From positions 124,001 to 188,000 of the forward strand of contig MU405216.1 of assembly GCA_022836615.1 (NCBI GenBank): DNA of 64,000 bases, in the 5' to 3' direction. Numbering within the stretch: the stretch's first letter is position 1; the number at the start of each line of letters is the position of its first letter. The translations under genes and the position numbers were made by a program. The notes beneath the pieces are model-generated. The model was not told the origin of the DNA and searched no databases. It saw only the letters and a list, made by a program, of their open reading frames with translations. Source of the stretch: Annulohypoxylon bovei var. microspora (Eukaryota; Ascomycota; Sordariomycetes; Xylariales; Hypoxylaceae). Positions 32,988-44,774 of this stretch are shown piece after piece.

Positions 32988-35496
32988 CTAATAGTACTCT
33001 TCTTCAACACCAACACCACCATCACCACCACCATAATCCTCTTCGCCATAGCCTGTCTCATCGTAACCGGTTTCATCGTAGCCTGGCTGTTCCTGCTCGT
33101 CGTAATACTCATCGTACACTTCAGTCGGCTGCTCTTCGTACGGCTCTTCGATTTCATCCCCTGCATCTTCGTCGTTGTCGGCCTCGTTAGATGCCGTATT
33201 GCCACTGCCGGGAGCAACGCTGCCGGCAGGCGTTGCAGCTTGAGACGCCACAGATCCGGGTCCGCCAGCCCCGGTATTAGTAAAGAGGCTCTCGATAGCG
33301 TCATAGTTGATTCGCTTAGAGTAAGTCGAGCGATTCTTCAACACCTCACGAGCCGCTTCGCCTGGTGTAGAGGCTGGCGTGAGCTGGCCTTCTCCGATTC
33401 GTGGCTTCTTCACGCGATTGCGCTTTCGCTTTGGGGGGCCTAGATCCTCCATCTGCTTGCGATAGATCTTCTCCTGCTTCTTGCGTAACCAGTCCTTGTT
33501 CGCATTGATCCAGATCATCTCTTTGATCTTCACTTCATTAGGTGATAGCATGCAATATTGTACCTCCGGATCGTCGGCGAACTCATCATCGCCAATAACC
33601 TCGTCCATTTTAAGCTCCCGCTGTGGGAGCAGAGAGCGCGCCCATTCAGCTTTAATGTGCGCCAGATGCGCAGCTGTCGCCAGGGCCTTGCTATGCTCGT
33701 CGCTATGAGGATCGTTAATCACCTCGTTGATCTGTTGCTCTAAAACCGCCTCGTCACGCTCCCACTCATCGTTAAAAGTGAGGAGCGGTTCAGCAGGTTC
33801 TTTCTTTCGGCCGCGTCGTCGAGTTGTTGGCTGTGCCGATGCATCCTCTTCTTCCTCCTCTTCCTGGTCGTTCTTAGGCACTCCCTCGGAACCAAACTCT
33901 TCTGCCAAGTCATTCACTGCATCATCAGTGTCCGGATTCTCGGCATTAAGGCAATCGGCAATATCTCTGGCGACGCCCTTTCGAGGAGCTTGCTTCGGCA
34001 ACTTCGAAGGGTCAAATGGCGCAACGAGTTCCCTTCTCTCAGTGTCATCGAATGACCGAGGCAGGTACTCCGTAACTTGACGCATTTTGGAAGTGTCAGG
34101 AGGCGGTCGAGGTGGTGGCGGGGGTGGCATCTCTGATGTAGCAGACGAAGCTCTCGGCGTAGTACCAGGGTCGGTTGGTGCGGGTGTCCCATCAAGCGAG
34201 CCCGGTTGATCCTCATCATCATCGATGTCGTCTATACGCTTTCGCTTTCTCACCCTACCATCCTTCTCCATTTTCTCTTGCCACTGGGCGGAGTTTCTAT
34301 AGAAGGCGGGCGGGTCATGGCGGGACTCAAGAAATTCCCGATTCAGAAAGTCCTCGATGGTTAGGTCACCACTTTCTGTAACCGTGAACTCTTCGAGACG
34401 CTGCTCGATCGTAACAGTTGTGACCTTGACGACGTAGACAACCTCCCGCACAGTGCGGCGAAAATTCCACATTCGTGCTGCCATAAGGATGCAAGCTCCG
34501 CAAATGCCAGAAGGGCGACGGCCCATAACCATCCAGTCACGGCCCATTCTCTGGCATAGCCTGATTGCATCCGCTGCAACTTTGTTGGTGAAGTCGCCGA
34601 AGTCGAGCTTTGAACAAAAGCGGTAAATGAGATCTTCGGGAATGATAGACTTGACATTGTTGTTCTGAAAGGAATAAATATTATTTAAGTCCTTGAACAC
34701 ATGTCCAAGTTCGTAAACGTTGACCTAAATGATGTAAGCTAGAGAATCTAGGAGCAGGTGGTGGGGGATAGCATGGGTTGAATGACACTTACGTGAACTA
34801 ACTCAGCAAAGTCGATAAGCATCACCTTGCATCGGTCCTCTCTTCGGCAAGCCGTGTAGAGGCAGACAGGAACCACTTTGTCCATTCCTCGGCCCTGGAG
34901 CCAATTCTCCTCCATGACAAGCTTGAAGATCTGGATGCCGGCGTCGACGGCGTTCGGAGGGACTTCCTTGAGCTGATGCGCAAAACCAATCATCATGTTC
35001 CTTGCTATATAATAAGGTTAGTGACTGAAATATTTTATGATACTCGTACGGAGTTCGACGTACCTTCACGAATAGTCCTCTCCCGAGCGTCAGTGAGTCC
35101 ACCGCCAAGGCGTCGATACTGAGGTCCCAGGTTCCTGCTGACAGTACCTTGATCGGCACCGACGAAGCTTCCATGAACAACGGCAGCGCCAGATGAAGAT
35201 TCGCCGAACTGGACCTCGGCGACGATGTTGGAAGAGTCGAGTTCGCGACCACAGGCAGAACAAAAGCCGTCGGTAACTGGAGCAGTGGGATTGGGACAGC
35301 CGGGGTTTGGACATGGTTCTCGATCCGAAAGAACGGGAGTGGCCGCAGCAGTTGACGGAGCGGGACTCAAACCCATTGCCTCCATACGGGTCCGCTCTAA
35401 AACTTCTTTGATGCGTTCACCAGAACCAGCCCCCCTTGGCCTAAACTGAACTCCATTCTTCCTAGACCCCTTGAGGGGTTTCAAAAATGATGACAT
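32988..35496 (-). CDS. BRF1: TFIIIB subunit Brf1
   Basis: Model on the minus strand: exons 35496-35064, 35004-34793 and 34724-32988, giving 793 aa. Brf1 is the TFIIB-related factor that recruits RNA polymerase III. Features in order: N-terminal zinc ribbon (CPNPGCPNP...FCSACG, about residues 60-85), the two cyclin-like repeats (about 120-300, including MMIGFAHQLKEVP, VCLYTACRRE and MGRRPSGICGACILMAARM), then the long hydrophilic C-terminal half with the Brf1 homology block near KIKEMIWINANKDWLRKKQ. An acidic Glu/Asp/Tyr/Gly-rich tail closes the protein. The exon 1/2 junction recreates REARNMMIGF. The zinc ribbon begins after a 60-residue fungal extension. Confidence 0.95.
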
Positions 35497-36361
35497 GACT
35501 TCTAATTGTTGGAGTAAGTATGGTACAAGAATATAGACGAATAGGTATAAGTGTAGGAGTAGGAAGAGGCAAGTTAAGTAAGGGTAGGTTTAACTGTTAG
35601 TGTAGGAGTATGAATAGGGGTTGATGTAAGTGGTTCATATGGTGATGTTATCCAGCTTCGCAATCCCCCAACGGGGATGCTACTGAATCAATTGATCAAT
35701 CAAGTATGGTGCACTCTCTCCGGTAATTATGCGGTCTTAGAGTGCACAGGTGGATGGATATAATTGAACATTCAAGACCAATCTGATAGCTGAAGGCTGT
35801 TTGTATGAGATTGGCTTGTAAGTGAACTGAAGGGCGATGAATGGTGGAAGCCGGGGATGTAGTCGAGAAAAAAGAACGGAAGAAGTTTTGTGGGTCTGGA
35901 AGTTGATGCGGGAAAGAATGCGTGGTCAAGAGGTCTAGTGGTCAATTAACAAAAGTGAAAAAGTTTTTGGCCAACCTTGCTAAAATGGTGCTGACTCATC
36001 ACTGATATGTACAACATTCAGGTGCGAACAAGGGGCAGTTCGAGTTGCCAACCTAGCAAAACTTCACATTTGGTTTTATTTATTTCAGAGTCCTTAAAGT
36101 TATTACAAAGTTTAATGAAAAGGTAAACACCTACAAATTTAGTCATCCAAAGCTATAATTGAAATGGCAGGTGAACAACTAAAGCTTAGATACGCTTCTA
36201 AATACATATATTTGATATCTGAATATTCTCCAACCGGATATTTCGTTAAGCATTATCAAATCATTTTCTCTGGTATCTATTATCTTTCGAGGGTGGCGTC
36301 ATATTAATCACCAAAGCTCCAACCTCCGTCACCTAACTTTCCTACCCACACATAGTCGAAA
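35497..36361. other. Divergent promoter BRF1 / CWF19
   Basis: About 860 bases between head-to-head essential genes. No gene; short frames are uninformative. Confidence 0.5.
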
Positions 36362-38473
36362 ATGGACGGTCTCGACGAATTCGAAAAAACCCTCGCCGCA
36401 GAGAAAGCTGAACGAGGACAGACAGACGAAAAGAAAAATCGCAAGCATAGACATCATCATCGACGAGATCGGTCAACTGAACGCGAACGTGATCGCGATA
36501 GTCATCACCATAGTCGTCGTAGATCACACGATCGACGCGAGAATGAAGACGAAGATGGACATCGGCATAAGCGATCGCGTCATTCCAGAGACGATGAGCA
36601 TAATAGTAAACGCAGGCATCACAGAGACGATCGTGATGGGTCGGATAGACGAGACCGCCATAAAAAGGTGCCCGATACTAAAGAAGACCTACCGTTACCC
36701 GACGAGGAGCTAGCTGCAGAAACCTCCCAGAAACCAGATGAAGCTACTTCAAAGCTTGTTCGAGACTCCTGGATGACGGCTCCGTCTGCGCTTGATATTG
36801 ACTACACTCAAAAAGGTTCGAAGCTATCTAAACCTCCCCCGGCTCCGAGCCAGGCGCCGCAGAGGGAGATTCACAAGCGAGAGATAAATGCGGCACAGTT
36901 ACAAGAACTGAATAGTGGCAAGTCCATTGATGAGATCGAGTTACCGGCACAACATGAGGTTAATTACACGTTCGGCGACGGCGGGTCGCAATGGAGAATG
37001 ACCAAGTTGAATGGTGTCTACAATACGGCTGAGCAAACTGGAAGATCTGTGGACGATGTTGCGTTAGAACGGTTTGGTAGTCTACGAGATTTTGATGATG
37101 CGCGTGAAGAGAAGATCGAGGTAGATCGACGCAAAGTCTATGGCGAGGGCTACGTTGGCAAAGAGAAGCCTAGCGGGGAGCTATTTCAGGAGAGGAAGCT
37201 AAATGAGGGCATCCACGAGAAACGACAAGATTCGCCAGTACCAACAAACCTGGACCAAGGCGCTATCATCCCTGATGATGCATCAGCTCACGTGGCAACA
37301 CAAATCGATCAGACTACCCTAAACCGACTGAAAGCTCAGATGATGAAAGCGAAGCTGAAGAAGGCGCCGGATGCTGCTAAACTAGAAGCAGAGTATAACC
37401 AAGCTGCAGCAGCCTTTGTGTCGAAGGGCCCAGAGGCGGTTGTCCTAAATGTCATGGAGAATCGAATGTTAGCAGGAACGCGCGGAGAGACTAAGGCTGT
37501 AGAGACGAAGCGCGGCCGTGAAAGAGGACTCGTGGAGCAGAACGAAGAAATGTCGATCGAGGACATGGTTCGGGAAGAGCGACGGACACGAGGCCAGGCA
37601 GGAGGAGAAGGCATACGCTTAGCCGAGCGAATCGCCAAGGACGGCAAATTCGACGATGATCTTGATTATATGGACGAAAATGCAGAAAAGCTAGCCAAGC
37701 GCGTGCAAAGATCCGAGATCAACCTCAAGAATCAGGCTGTGGGCGAATTCCAGAAAATCAATAAAATTTTAGATAATTGCCAGCTCTGTCATCACGAAGA
37801 CCGCAATCTACCACCGATCGCACCTATAGTCTCGTTGGCAACTCGAGTCTATCTAACACTACCCACAGAGCCCGAGTTGAGCGAAGGTGGTACCGTTATC
37901 GTGCCCATCCAACACCGAACAAATTTGCTAGAGTGCGATGACGATGAGTGGGAGGAGATTCGCAATTTCATGAAGTGCCTAACTCGGATGTACCACGAGC
38001 AGGGTCGAGAAGTAATATTCTACGAAAATGCGGCAGCTCCTCACAGACACATGCACGCGGCTATGCAAGCGGTACCTATCCCATACGATCAAGGAGATAC
38101 CGCTCCGGCTTTCTTCAAGGAGGCAATGCTCACGGCGGACGAGGAATGGTCGCAGCACAAGAAGATCATTGACACAGGCAAGAAGTCACGCGAAGGACTT
38201 GGCAAGCTAGCTTTCAGACGGTCTATCGCTAAGGAGATGCCTTATTTCCACGCATGGTTTACTCTGGACGGAGGTCTAGGCCACGTAGTAGAAGATTCTA
38301 ATCGGTGGCCCAAAGGTGATCTTTTCGCAAGGGAGATCTTAGGCGGTATGCTAGATGTCGAACCGGATGTCATCAAGAAGCAAGGCCGGTGGCACAAATC
38401 CGACACACGGGTTGAGGCCTTTAGAAAACGCTGGAGGAAGTTTGACTGGACAAGAGTGCTTGCAGATGGATAA
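36362..38473 (+). CDS. CWF19: Pre-mRNA splicing factor Cwf19 (CwfJ family)
   Basis: Intronless, 703 aa. Cwf19 associates with late spliceosomes and related proteins act in lariat debranching and disassembly. The first 110 residues are an RS/RD/H-rich charged region (RKHRHHHRRDRSTERERDRD and similar), typical of splicing factors. The C-terminal half holds the two CwfJ domains: CwfJ_C_1 (about residues 465-590), with NCQLCHHED zinc/HIT-like cysteines and APHRHMHAAMQAVP, and CwfJ_C_2 (about 598-700), ending FRKRWRKFDWTRVL. The HIT-like His motif is present. Nuclear, by family and composition. Confidence 0.95.
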   Translation: MDGLDEFEKTLAAEKAERGQTDEKKNRKHRHHHRRDRSTERERDRDSHHHSRRRSHDRRENEDEDGHRHKRSRHSRDDEHNSKRRHHRDDRDGSDRRDRHKKVPDTKEDLPLPDEELAAETSQKPDEATSKLVRDSWMTAPSALDIDYTQKGSKLSKPPPAPSQAPQREIHKREINAAQLQELNSGKSIDEIELPAQHEVNYTFGDGGSQWRMTKLNGVYNTAEQTGRSVDDVALERFGSLRDFDDAREEKIEVDRRKVYGEGYVGKEKPSGELFQERKLNEGIHEKRQDSPVPTNLDQGAIIPDDASAHVATQIDQTTLNRLKAQMMKAKLKKAPDAAKLEAEYNQAAAAFVSKGPEAVVLNVMENRMLAGTRGETKAVETKRGRERGLVEQNEEMSIEDMVREERRTRGQAGGEGIRLAERIAKDGKFDDDLDYMDENAEKLAKRVQRSEINLKNQAVGEFQKINKILDNCQLCHHEDRNLPPIAPIVSLATRVYLTLPTEPELSEGGTVIVPIQHRTNLLECDDDEWEEIRNFMKCLTRMYHEQGREVIFYENAAAPHRHMHAAMQAVPIPYDQGDTAPAFFKEAMLTADEEWSQHKKIIDTGKKSREGLGKLAFRRSIAKEMPYFHAWFTLDGGLGHVVEDSNRWPKGDLFAREILGGMLDVEPDVIKKQGRWHKSDTRVEAFRKRWRKFDWTRVLADG

Positions 38474-39238
38474 GGTTTCTCATCCGGGCATATACGTGTT
38501 TTTCACATACCCTCAGACATGTTAGATCGTGTATGAAGTGTAATGAAACGAAACATTGACCACTACCTAGTGGGTAGGCAAAGGGGTTCGGACCGTTGTC
38601 ACGCAAAATGAAATGAAGCAGCCTTCTATAATCCACGTGTACAGTATAGTTGAACCAGCTGTCTATGTATGATATCAAGACCTATAAGACTCTCGAAAAT
38701 TCAAAGGGAGTTTCAAAATTGTTGTAGGATGTCTCATATCTTACCTACTAGCTTGGATAGCTTCCAGCCATGCTGCCATGTTACTGTTGAAGACAATATG
38801 AAATGTACCCACTTATAGTAAAGCAGGGGTAATAGCACTTACAACACCTACCCCTGTCTGTCCGGATCTGCAGACCGATTTATGTGGGGCAATGAGGGGC
38901 AATTTCCTCCAACTGCCCCGCCTCAGCTCATACGAGTGGAAGTCATGCCCCCAGTTAGAGCTCAGGAGGAGCTGCCTGAACGAGCTGTATTTTGCAATGA
39001 TATCATTGCTACCCAGTTGCTCTTTCCAACAGTTGAAACACCTTGAGGGCAAGCGCATTACCTAAGCTAACATATGTTTAAGATCTTAGTATCTAGCCGT
39101 GGCCTATTGCTCACTTCAACAAACACTATAAATCCCATCTCAACAACAACCAACTCTACCCATACCCATCACTAAGATATCTTCGTATACACATACTCAT
39201 ACACACAGAAGAAATCACGACAGAGGCAAATCGTCACG
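38474..39238. other. Intergenic, CWF19 3' / UBC promoter
   Basis: No gene recognised. The right end, rich in CAACA/ACTACC tracts, is the leader of the E2 gene. Confidence 0.5.
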
Positions 39239-39823
39239 ATGGCCAGCTCACAGAAACGTATCACCAAAGTAAGTATTCAACTCCACCGTGCATACCTAAC
39301 TGCCTAGACATCTACCTACCATCGCCTCCCCGTCCATCCCCCAACCAAACTCCCCAAACCACGCACCCTAACACACCACGCTTAGGAACTCCAAGAATGC
39401 GTAACGAGCCCGCCGTCCGGGATCAGCATCGCGGCCTCCGACACCGACCTGCACACCTGGACAGCCACACTGCTAGGACCGCCCGGCACGGTGTACGCGG
39501 GGGGCGTGTTCGCGCTGTCGATCGTGCTGCCGGCGGACTACCCGTTCAAGGCGCCGCTGGTGACGTTCGCGACGCGCATCTACCACCCCAACGTGACCAA
39601 CGACAGCGCGGGGTCCATCTGCCTCGGCATGCTCAAGCCCGAGAACTGGAAGCCCGCCTCCCGCATCCACGCCGTGCTCGACGCCGTCCGCCAGCTGCTC
39701 GTCGAGCCCAACCCCGACGACCCCCTCGAGCCCCGCATCGCCGACGAGTTCAAGAACGCTCCCCGCGAGTTCGAGAAGAACGCTAGGTCTTATGTCGCTA
39801 GGTACGCCGCCGCTAAGAAGTAG
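39239..39823 (+). CDS. Ubiquitin-conjugating enzyme E2
   Basis: Model: exons 39239-39268 and 39386-39823, giving 155 aa, a minimal UBC fold. The 117-base intron separates MASSQKRITK from ELQECVTSPP. Motifs: GPPGTVYAGGVF, LPADYPFKAPLVTF, the HPN motif in YHPNV, and the active Cys in GSICLGML. After it comes ENWKPAS, which resembles UBE2L3-type E2s rather than Ubc4/5 (KDQWSPA). UBE2L3 works with HECT and RBR ligases; whether this one shares that preference is inference. The coding sequence is very GC-rich compared with its flanks. Confidence 0.93.
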
Positions 39824-41018
39824 GCGGTCCGTGTAGGATTGGTGGGATGGGAAGATGATAGGGGAGGGTTGATGGTCGCCCTGCGTCTACGTCTGCTCTG
39901 TTACCCCTCCTATGAGCTATAAGAGTACACAAGGCTATCATCGAGATCGTGTGAGCGCAGTTACTGCGTAGGTGTCTAGCAAATGTTATAATAGGAAGAT
40001 TGCACGTGGCGTGTACCATAAGCCACAATCACTAGGATGCATAGCAACCGGAAGTAGGTATCTATCCAGGAAGGAAATGTTTTCAAGGGAATAGGGAATG
40101 GGGACGTCCACAACAAACATGATTAATGCGATGTTTTACGATGGGCATTCATACTGGAGGAGCTGGGCAGCCGGGGTAGGAATTGGGAGATAGCATGGGA
40201 TACGACGATGAATTATGAACATAGATTCCTTAAGAAGTCAACCAAGGCTTCCGTCTCACAAAAAGAGTCACAGAATTGCTTAGTACAAGCCAGTTGTCAT
40301 ATTCATCCAACATTTTGTTGTATTGATCTCGTTCTGGAGACAGGTTTGAAGATTCTCCCGAGCCAGTGGGTGAGTGGTTTTGCCCATGTTTGCGAAGTTG
40401 GTGAATGCATGGTACGCCGCCAGATCGATGCTATATAACCCCTTTATAATGCAATATGCACTCTAGTTTTCCTAACCTTGCCAATGCAATCCCATACGCG
40501 GATAGGTCCGTTGATTGTGTGTCCATATTGCCTCCACCAAACCAGTTTGGTTTACATGCAAATTTTTGTGTTCCACTCGCAATAAGATCCCGGGGACTCC
40601 TAGCTGTCTTCTGACGCAAACGAGAGCGTGGGTAGGTACTTGTCAACTTCCGAAACGTGATGTGATTTCCATGATGTCCCTAAACAATCAAATTCCTTGG
40701 CCAGTCCTGTACTGATCATTAACACAGGTGACCGCATGCTTGCTTCCTTATGGTATTTCCTTGCTAAAAACAGAACAGTCGTATCATGATGTCGTCAACG
40801 CCAATACATGCATGCTAAAAAAAAGAAAACACAAATATATCGTGACGGGGACGAGGTACAAGGTCGCAGATACCGGCTGCGTGTGTCAGATTAATGCGCC
40901 GCCATAATGTGAATGTGAATGTGTCGCAGACCCGTTGTCTGAACAACCGTATGCGAGGGAAAATAAACAAAAGAGATTCATCCTAATGATTAGGGTGATG
41001 AGTCGTATGCCGCCAGGG
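39824..41018. other. Tail-to-tail spacer UBC / TBC
   Basis: About 1.2 kb. Short frames on both strands have no motifs and no gene is supported. Confidence 0.5.
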
Positions 41019-44012
41019 TTATACTAGCTGGGCAGGAGTAAGTTCCTTTTCCCTACGCCGACCGAAAAGAGTAACCTTTCGCTTCATGTCCGTATCGGCA
41101 TGCACCAGATTACTGCTGTTCGTCAACTTCTCCCGTTCGGCTTTTACTTGGATTCTTCTTTCTTGTCGCTTCTGATCAACTGTTTCCTGACTAAGGTGAC
41201 CGAAACCATTACGACGTCTGAAGCAAGCCTCTATCAGTGCGTTGGCGTTGACAAGCCGGCGAGGGATCGTCTGTACCACCTGGAAGATCTCCATAGGATC
41301 TGCCACGGCCTTGATTTCACCTTCTCCGATCTTGAAGATTGCCAGAGAGATTCTGAATAGAGTCTTCGACCCCTCGTAGAAAAAGACATCCCATACGCGG
41401 AGGACGCTCTCGATGGGTAGGGTACCGATGAAGCAGCTCATAAACCAAGCAGTCATACATAGGGTAATAGGTGGTAGTCGAGTCGATTCGGACTTATGTC
41501 TGTGCTTCCGATTTTTCGGCCACACGGCATCCGTACCATCCAGCTCGCCTCCAATCTTACCCCACACGTGAGGCATACAGTCTCTTAGCGAGGACATCAA
41601 CACTCCGAGGTCGACATTAGCGCCTTCCAGACTCGTCTCGTGGGTTCCTGGAAGGTATACTCTAGTTATGATATTAAGTAACCAGAAAGCTTGTTCCTCG
41701 GTTTCTACGAAGAGTAGGAGTAAACCTGCCAGGAAATTCAGGGACTGGCAATACCCGATTCGCGGGTTATATATGGCGAAGGCGTGCAGAACACGACGTA
41801 GGGATGAGATCATTGGCATCTCGGTAAGCGTGCTGGCACTCCCATCATCCTTCGGAGACGACTGGCTAGTAGCTCTAGAGCTATTCAACGGCTGAGACGA
41901 GCGGAACTTGACGTTGTCCGGAAAAGTACGGTGCAAGTCACGCTCGACAGCCTCGACATCGACCTCTTTAGCCTTTTGCTTCAAAAGACTATCGTACAAG
42001 CCCGTATGTTTTGAAAGTACAGCTGGACCCCCGGCGTAGTAGAACCAAGCTGCACCCCTCCAATCAGGGGGGATCCCCTTGCGCACAAATCGCTTCGCCT
42101 TGTTTGACCGGGGAGGGAATCGGTTAGGATTGTCCGTCAGAAGCCCATGCTCCCTTTGAAAAGCAGCCCACTTCTTTCGTCGTCTAGCCAAATATTCGGT
42201 ATATCCTTGGTTCCAGTCATCGTACTGTTCTCGGCTTACATATTGATTGCTCTTTCTAAAACCATAACGGTCTCGCTCATCGTCATCCTCGGGGATAGTT
42301 AACTCGGTCGGTTGGCGTGACGGTGGAGAGGGCATCGGGTCGTCCTCCGGTTCGGATTCGGCCTGATCTAATTCAAGAGGACTGTGTTCAATATCCTGCT
42401 CAGCGTCAGGATCTGCAAGCAGGCTTTCGGACATTTCTTCGAGTGCCTCTTCGGGCAGGGAGTCTCGCGAAGGGTCTCGCGAATGATCTCGCGAATGGTC
42501 TCGCAAGGAATCTCGCAAGGAATCTCGTAATGAGTCTCGTAATGAGTCTCGTAAAGAATCTCGTAAAGAATCTCGTACATCAGGAATATCGGGGTCGCGG
42601 AAGCTGGCAGCTGAATCTTCTGTGACTGGACTATTGTCTGGTGATTCAGGCATTGGTAACAGATCGGTCATCGCTTCCAACATAGCGGTTTTTCTCCTAC
42701 TCAGCTCTGATCTTGCTGTCGGTGGCCTTGAATCCACCATATCGTTGTTTTCCTCTTCGGGAGCTGAATCATCGTAGAACCCCCTCTCATACATGCCCAT
42801 CACATCATCAATGCTGAAGTTATCGTCTACTACGCCATAAATCGAAGTTATGGAGCTGTTTTTGGTTGCGATACTACTCCTCTCGGTAGCCACCGTCCCT
42901 GGGCCCGTCGATGCTGAAAGCTGGGATCGGTAACTGGCCCTCAGCTCTTCGGTCGGCATAGATGCCATTCGGTGCATTGAATCCCTAGTGAAGGAAGGTC
43001 CGCTACTTTCGGCACGGTACGAGATAGGAGGCCGGCTTGTCGAGGGGCCTAGTTGCCGACCTCTGCTCCGAAGATCCCGGCTGTACATATCGGGAGGAGT
43101 TCGAACGGGAACAGAAGCAAAAGTCACAGCGGACATGTTGGACGATATAGATTGGCCACGGTCTCGGGGCCACGATAGGGGATGGTTCGAGGGTGTGTCG
43201 AGATGGGTTGTATCAGATGGAGAATGGTTGGTAGGTTGAACTTCGGGAACCTCGCGATTGGGTTGTTTGATACTCGTAGTTCTCGGTCTGGAGAAGTTAT
43301 CGACGCGTCCCGCGTCGGTGGTGTTCATCTTCCGAGTAGGTGACATGGGGAATTCATCTCTAGTTGGAGAATTGAGGGAATTGAGGCCGGGGTGTTCATC
43401 GGTCGCGTTCGAGTATCGGCTATGAAAACTGCTGACGGCAGAAGAGGTAGATGCAAGGCCAGTAGGTCGATCGTAGCCTAAAGAATCCCACCTAGGAGAT
43501 ATCGGTGGTGATTGAAGTAATGGTTGTACGCGTGAATGCTCGTCTATTGTTGGACTGGAATGTGAATACAAGGTAAAAGTTGTCGATGGGGTGGAATTGA
43601 CAGTAGATGGTGTATTCCAAGCAGTATTTGTCGCGGTATTAGCTGTGCTGCCAAATTCATTGTCTTCATCACCTTCATAGCCGTCTAGGTAATCTTGTTG
43701 TATGTCGTAGTAGCTGTAGTAGTTATGTCTGTAGCTGTTGGCGTTGGGGAAATTTGAGTAAACCGGGGTCTGTTTCGAGTCATGGGCTCCGGAAGCGTGG
43801 AGTCCAAAGTCCCGGACCTTCACGCCACGGTCTTGTCTAGTGCTAACCCCAGCTGATGATACATCTGATATTAAGCCCGATCTTGAACCAGGTTGTGTCA
43901 CACTTCTATCATCCCCGGCATGTCTTTGACGTTCTTGACGTTCTTGAGCTTCAGAAGTTGTCGACATGACCGAACCGTCAAGATTGTCGGCCGCTGTAAA
44001 TGTTCGCGCCAT
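41019..44012 (-). CDS. TBC-domain Rab GTPase-activating protein
   Basis: Intronless, 997 aa. A long disordered Ser/Pro/Arg-rich N-terminal half (about residues 1-600) precedes the TBC domain (about 650-930). Catalytic dual fingers are present: the Arg finger in VERDLHRTFPDN (I/V-x-x-D-x-x-R) and the Gln finger in IGYCQSLNFLAG. Other landmarks are RKGIPPDWRGAAWFYYAGG at the domain start, GVLMSSLRDCMP, TAWFMSCFIGTLP and VLRVWDVFFYEG. These proteins speed GTP hydrolysis by Rab GTPases in vesicle traffic. The layout resembles yeast Msb3/Msb4 (Gyp3/Gyp4), but an ortholog call is not secure. A 12-base coding tandem repeat lies in the disordered half (separate entry). Confidence 0.93.
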   Translation of the reverse strand: MARTFTAADNLDGSVMSTTSEAQERQERQRHAGDDRSVTQPGSRSGLISDVSSAGVSTRQDRGVKVRDFGLHASGAHDSKQTPVYSNFPNANSYRHNYYSYYDIQQDYLDGYEGDEDNEFGSTANTATNTAWNTPSTVNSTPSTTFTLYSHSSPTIDEHSRVQPLLQSPPISPRWDSLGYDRPTGLASTSSAVSSFHSRYSNATDEHPGLNSLNSPTRDEFPMSPTRKMNTTDAGRVDNFSRPRTTSIKQPNREVPEVQPTNHSPSDTTHLDTPSNHPLSWPRDRGQSISSNMSAVTFASVPVRTPPDMYSRDLRSRGRQLGPSTSRPPISYRAESSGPSFTRDSMHRMASMPTEELRASYRSQLSASTGPGTVATERSSIATKNSSITSIYGVVDDNFSIDDVMGMYERGFYDDSAPEEENNDMVDSRPPTARSELSRRKTAMLEAMTDLLPMPESPDNSPVTEDSAASFRDPDIPDVRDSLRDSLRDSLRDSLRDSLRDSLRDHSRDHSRDPSRDSLPEEALEEMSESLLADPDAEQDIEHSPLELDQAESEPEDDPMPSPPSRQPTELTIPEDDDERDRYGFRKSNQYVSREQYDDWNQGYTEYLARRRKKWAAFQREHGLLTDNPNRFPPRSNKAKRFVRKGIPPDWRGAAWFYYAGGPAVLSKHTGLYDSLLKQKAKEVDVEAVERDLHRTFPDNVKFRSSQPLNSSRATSQSSPKDDGSASTLTEMPMISSLRRVLHAFAIYNPRIGYCQSLNFLAGLLLLFVETEEQAFWLLNIITRVYLPGTHETSLEGANVDLGVLMSSLRDCMPHVWGKIGGELDGTDAVWPKNRKHRHKSESTRLPPITLCMTAWFMSCFIGTLPIESVLRVWDVFFYEGSKTLFRISLAIFKIGEGEIKAVADPMEIFQVVQTIPRRLVNANALIEACFRRRNGFGHLSQETVDQKRQERRIQVKAEREKLTNSSNLVHADTDMKRKVTLFGRRREKELTPAQLV
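42461..42576 (-). repeat. In-frame RDSL-type tandem repeat in the TBC gene
   Basis: About nine or ten copies of a 12-base unit encode repeated Arg-Asp-Ser-Leu, drifting to Arg-Asp-His-Ser and Arg-Asp-Pro-Ser at one end. Unit length is a multiple of three, so copy-number change keeps the frame. Confidence 0.9.
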
Positions 44013-44749
44013 TGTTCAAAGCCAAGGATTCTAGAGCTTACTAGCTCTCCAACACAGCACAAAAAAAAACTACCTCTTCCCCAAATCTTGCCAATGCACT
44101 TCCACTTTGCTTAGCACCCAAGAACCAGGAACAAAAATGGCAGATCCAACGTAGTGTCAAGTGCTGCAGGGAGACAAAAAGTTGCTTCCAACGTTTCCAT
44201 CTATAGTAGGTGCGCTTTCAATCGTATGTATATGTAACAGACGTCAATGGTAAAGGAATCCAACCGGAAAGAGTGTTGGACTGTTGTGAGATGCACGCAC
44301 GGGCGTGGTCCTAGGTGCTCCGAGACCGTGATTCGAGACAGTGGTGATGATCAGTCGAGCGAATGAAATGGTCCGTGGAGGGTAGGTATAACGAGTGTCG
44401 TGGATGGAATCCTCCCAGCATTGACGGATAGGTAATCGATGATTTAAATTTAGGTGTCTTCCATACCGGCGGCTGTTACTTGTCTATGTAGTACAAGTGG
44501 TAACAAAGTGGTCAAGAAAACGGCTGTTTATTTGGGAATATGCGTCTTCCCGCCTTGTTGGTGTAGGTAGACTCGGATCAGTTGAAAGGATCGGGATCGA
44601 TTGTATGCTGGTCCGAGGTACCCAGTTGTTGTACCCTATTCTTGGTGTTGTTTCGGCACTTGAGACAATATGATGAAGGGTATAGAATAAAGTATGGGTC
44701 TATTTTGTTTGTACGTTTTGCCTCCGAAGATCGACGTTCGCGAAAGTTT

Positions 44750-44774
44750 AGGTAGGTAGGTAGGTAGGTAGGTA
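44750..44774. repeat. AGGT tetranucleotide microsatellite
   Basis: About six uninterrupted copies of AGGT, the same core as the motif scattered through other spacers. Confidence 0.9.

Noticed and set aside
39397..39786. Arg-rich 129-codon frame in the E2 gene
   Set aside because: It overlaps the E2 coding sequence in another frame, and its composition is an artefact of GC-rich codons.
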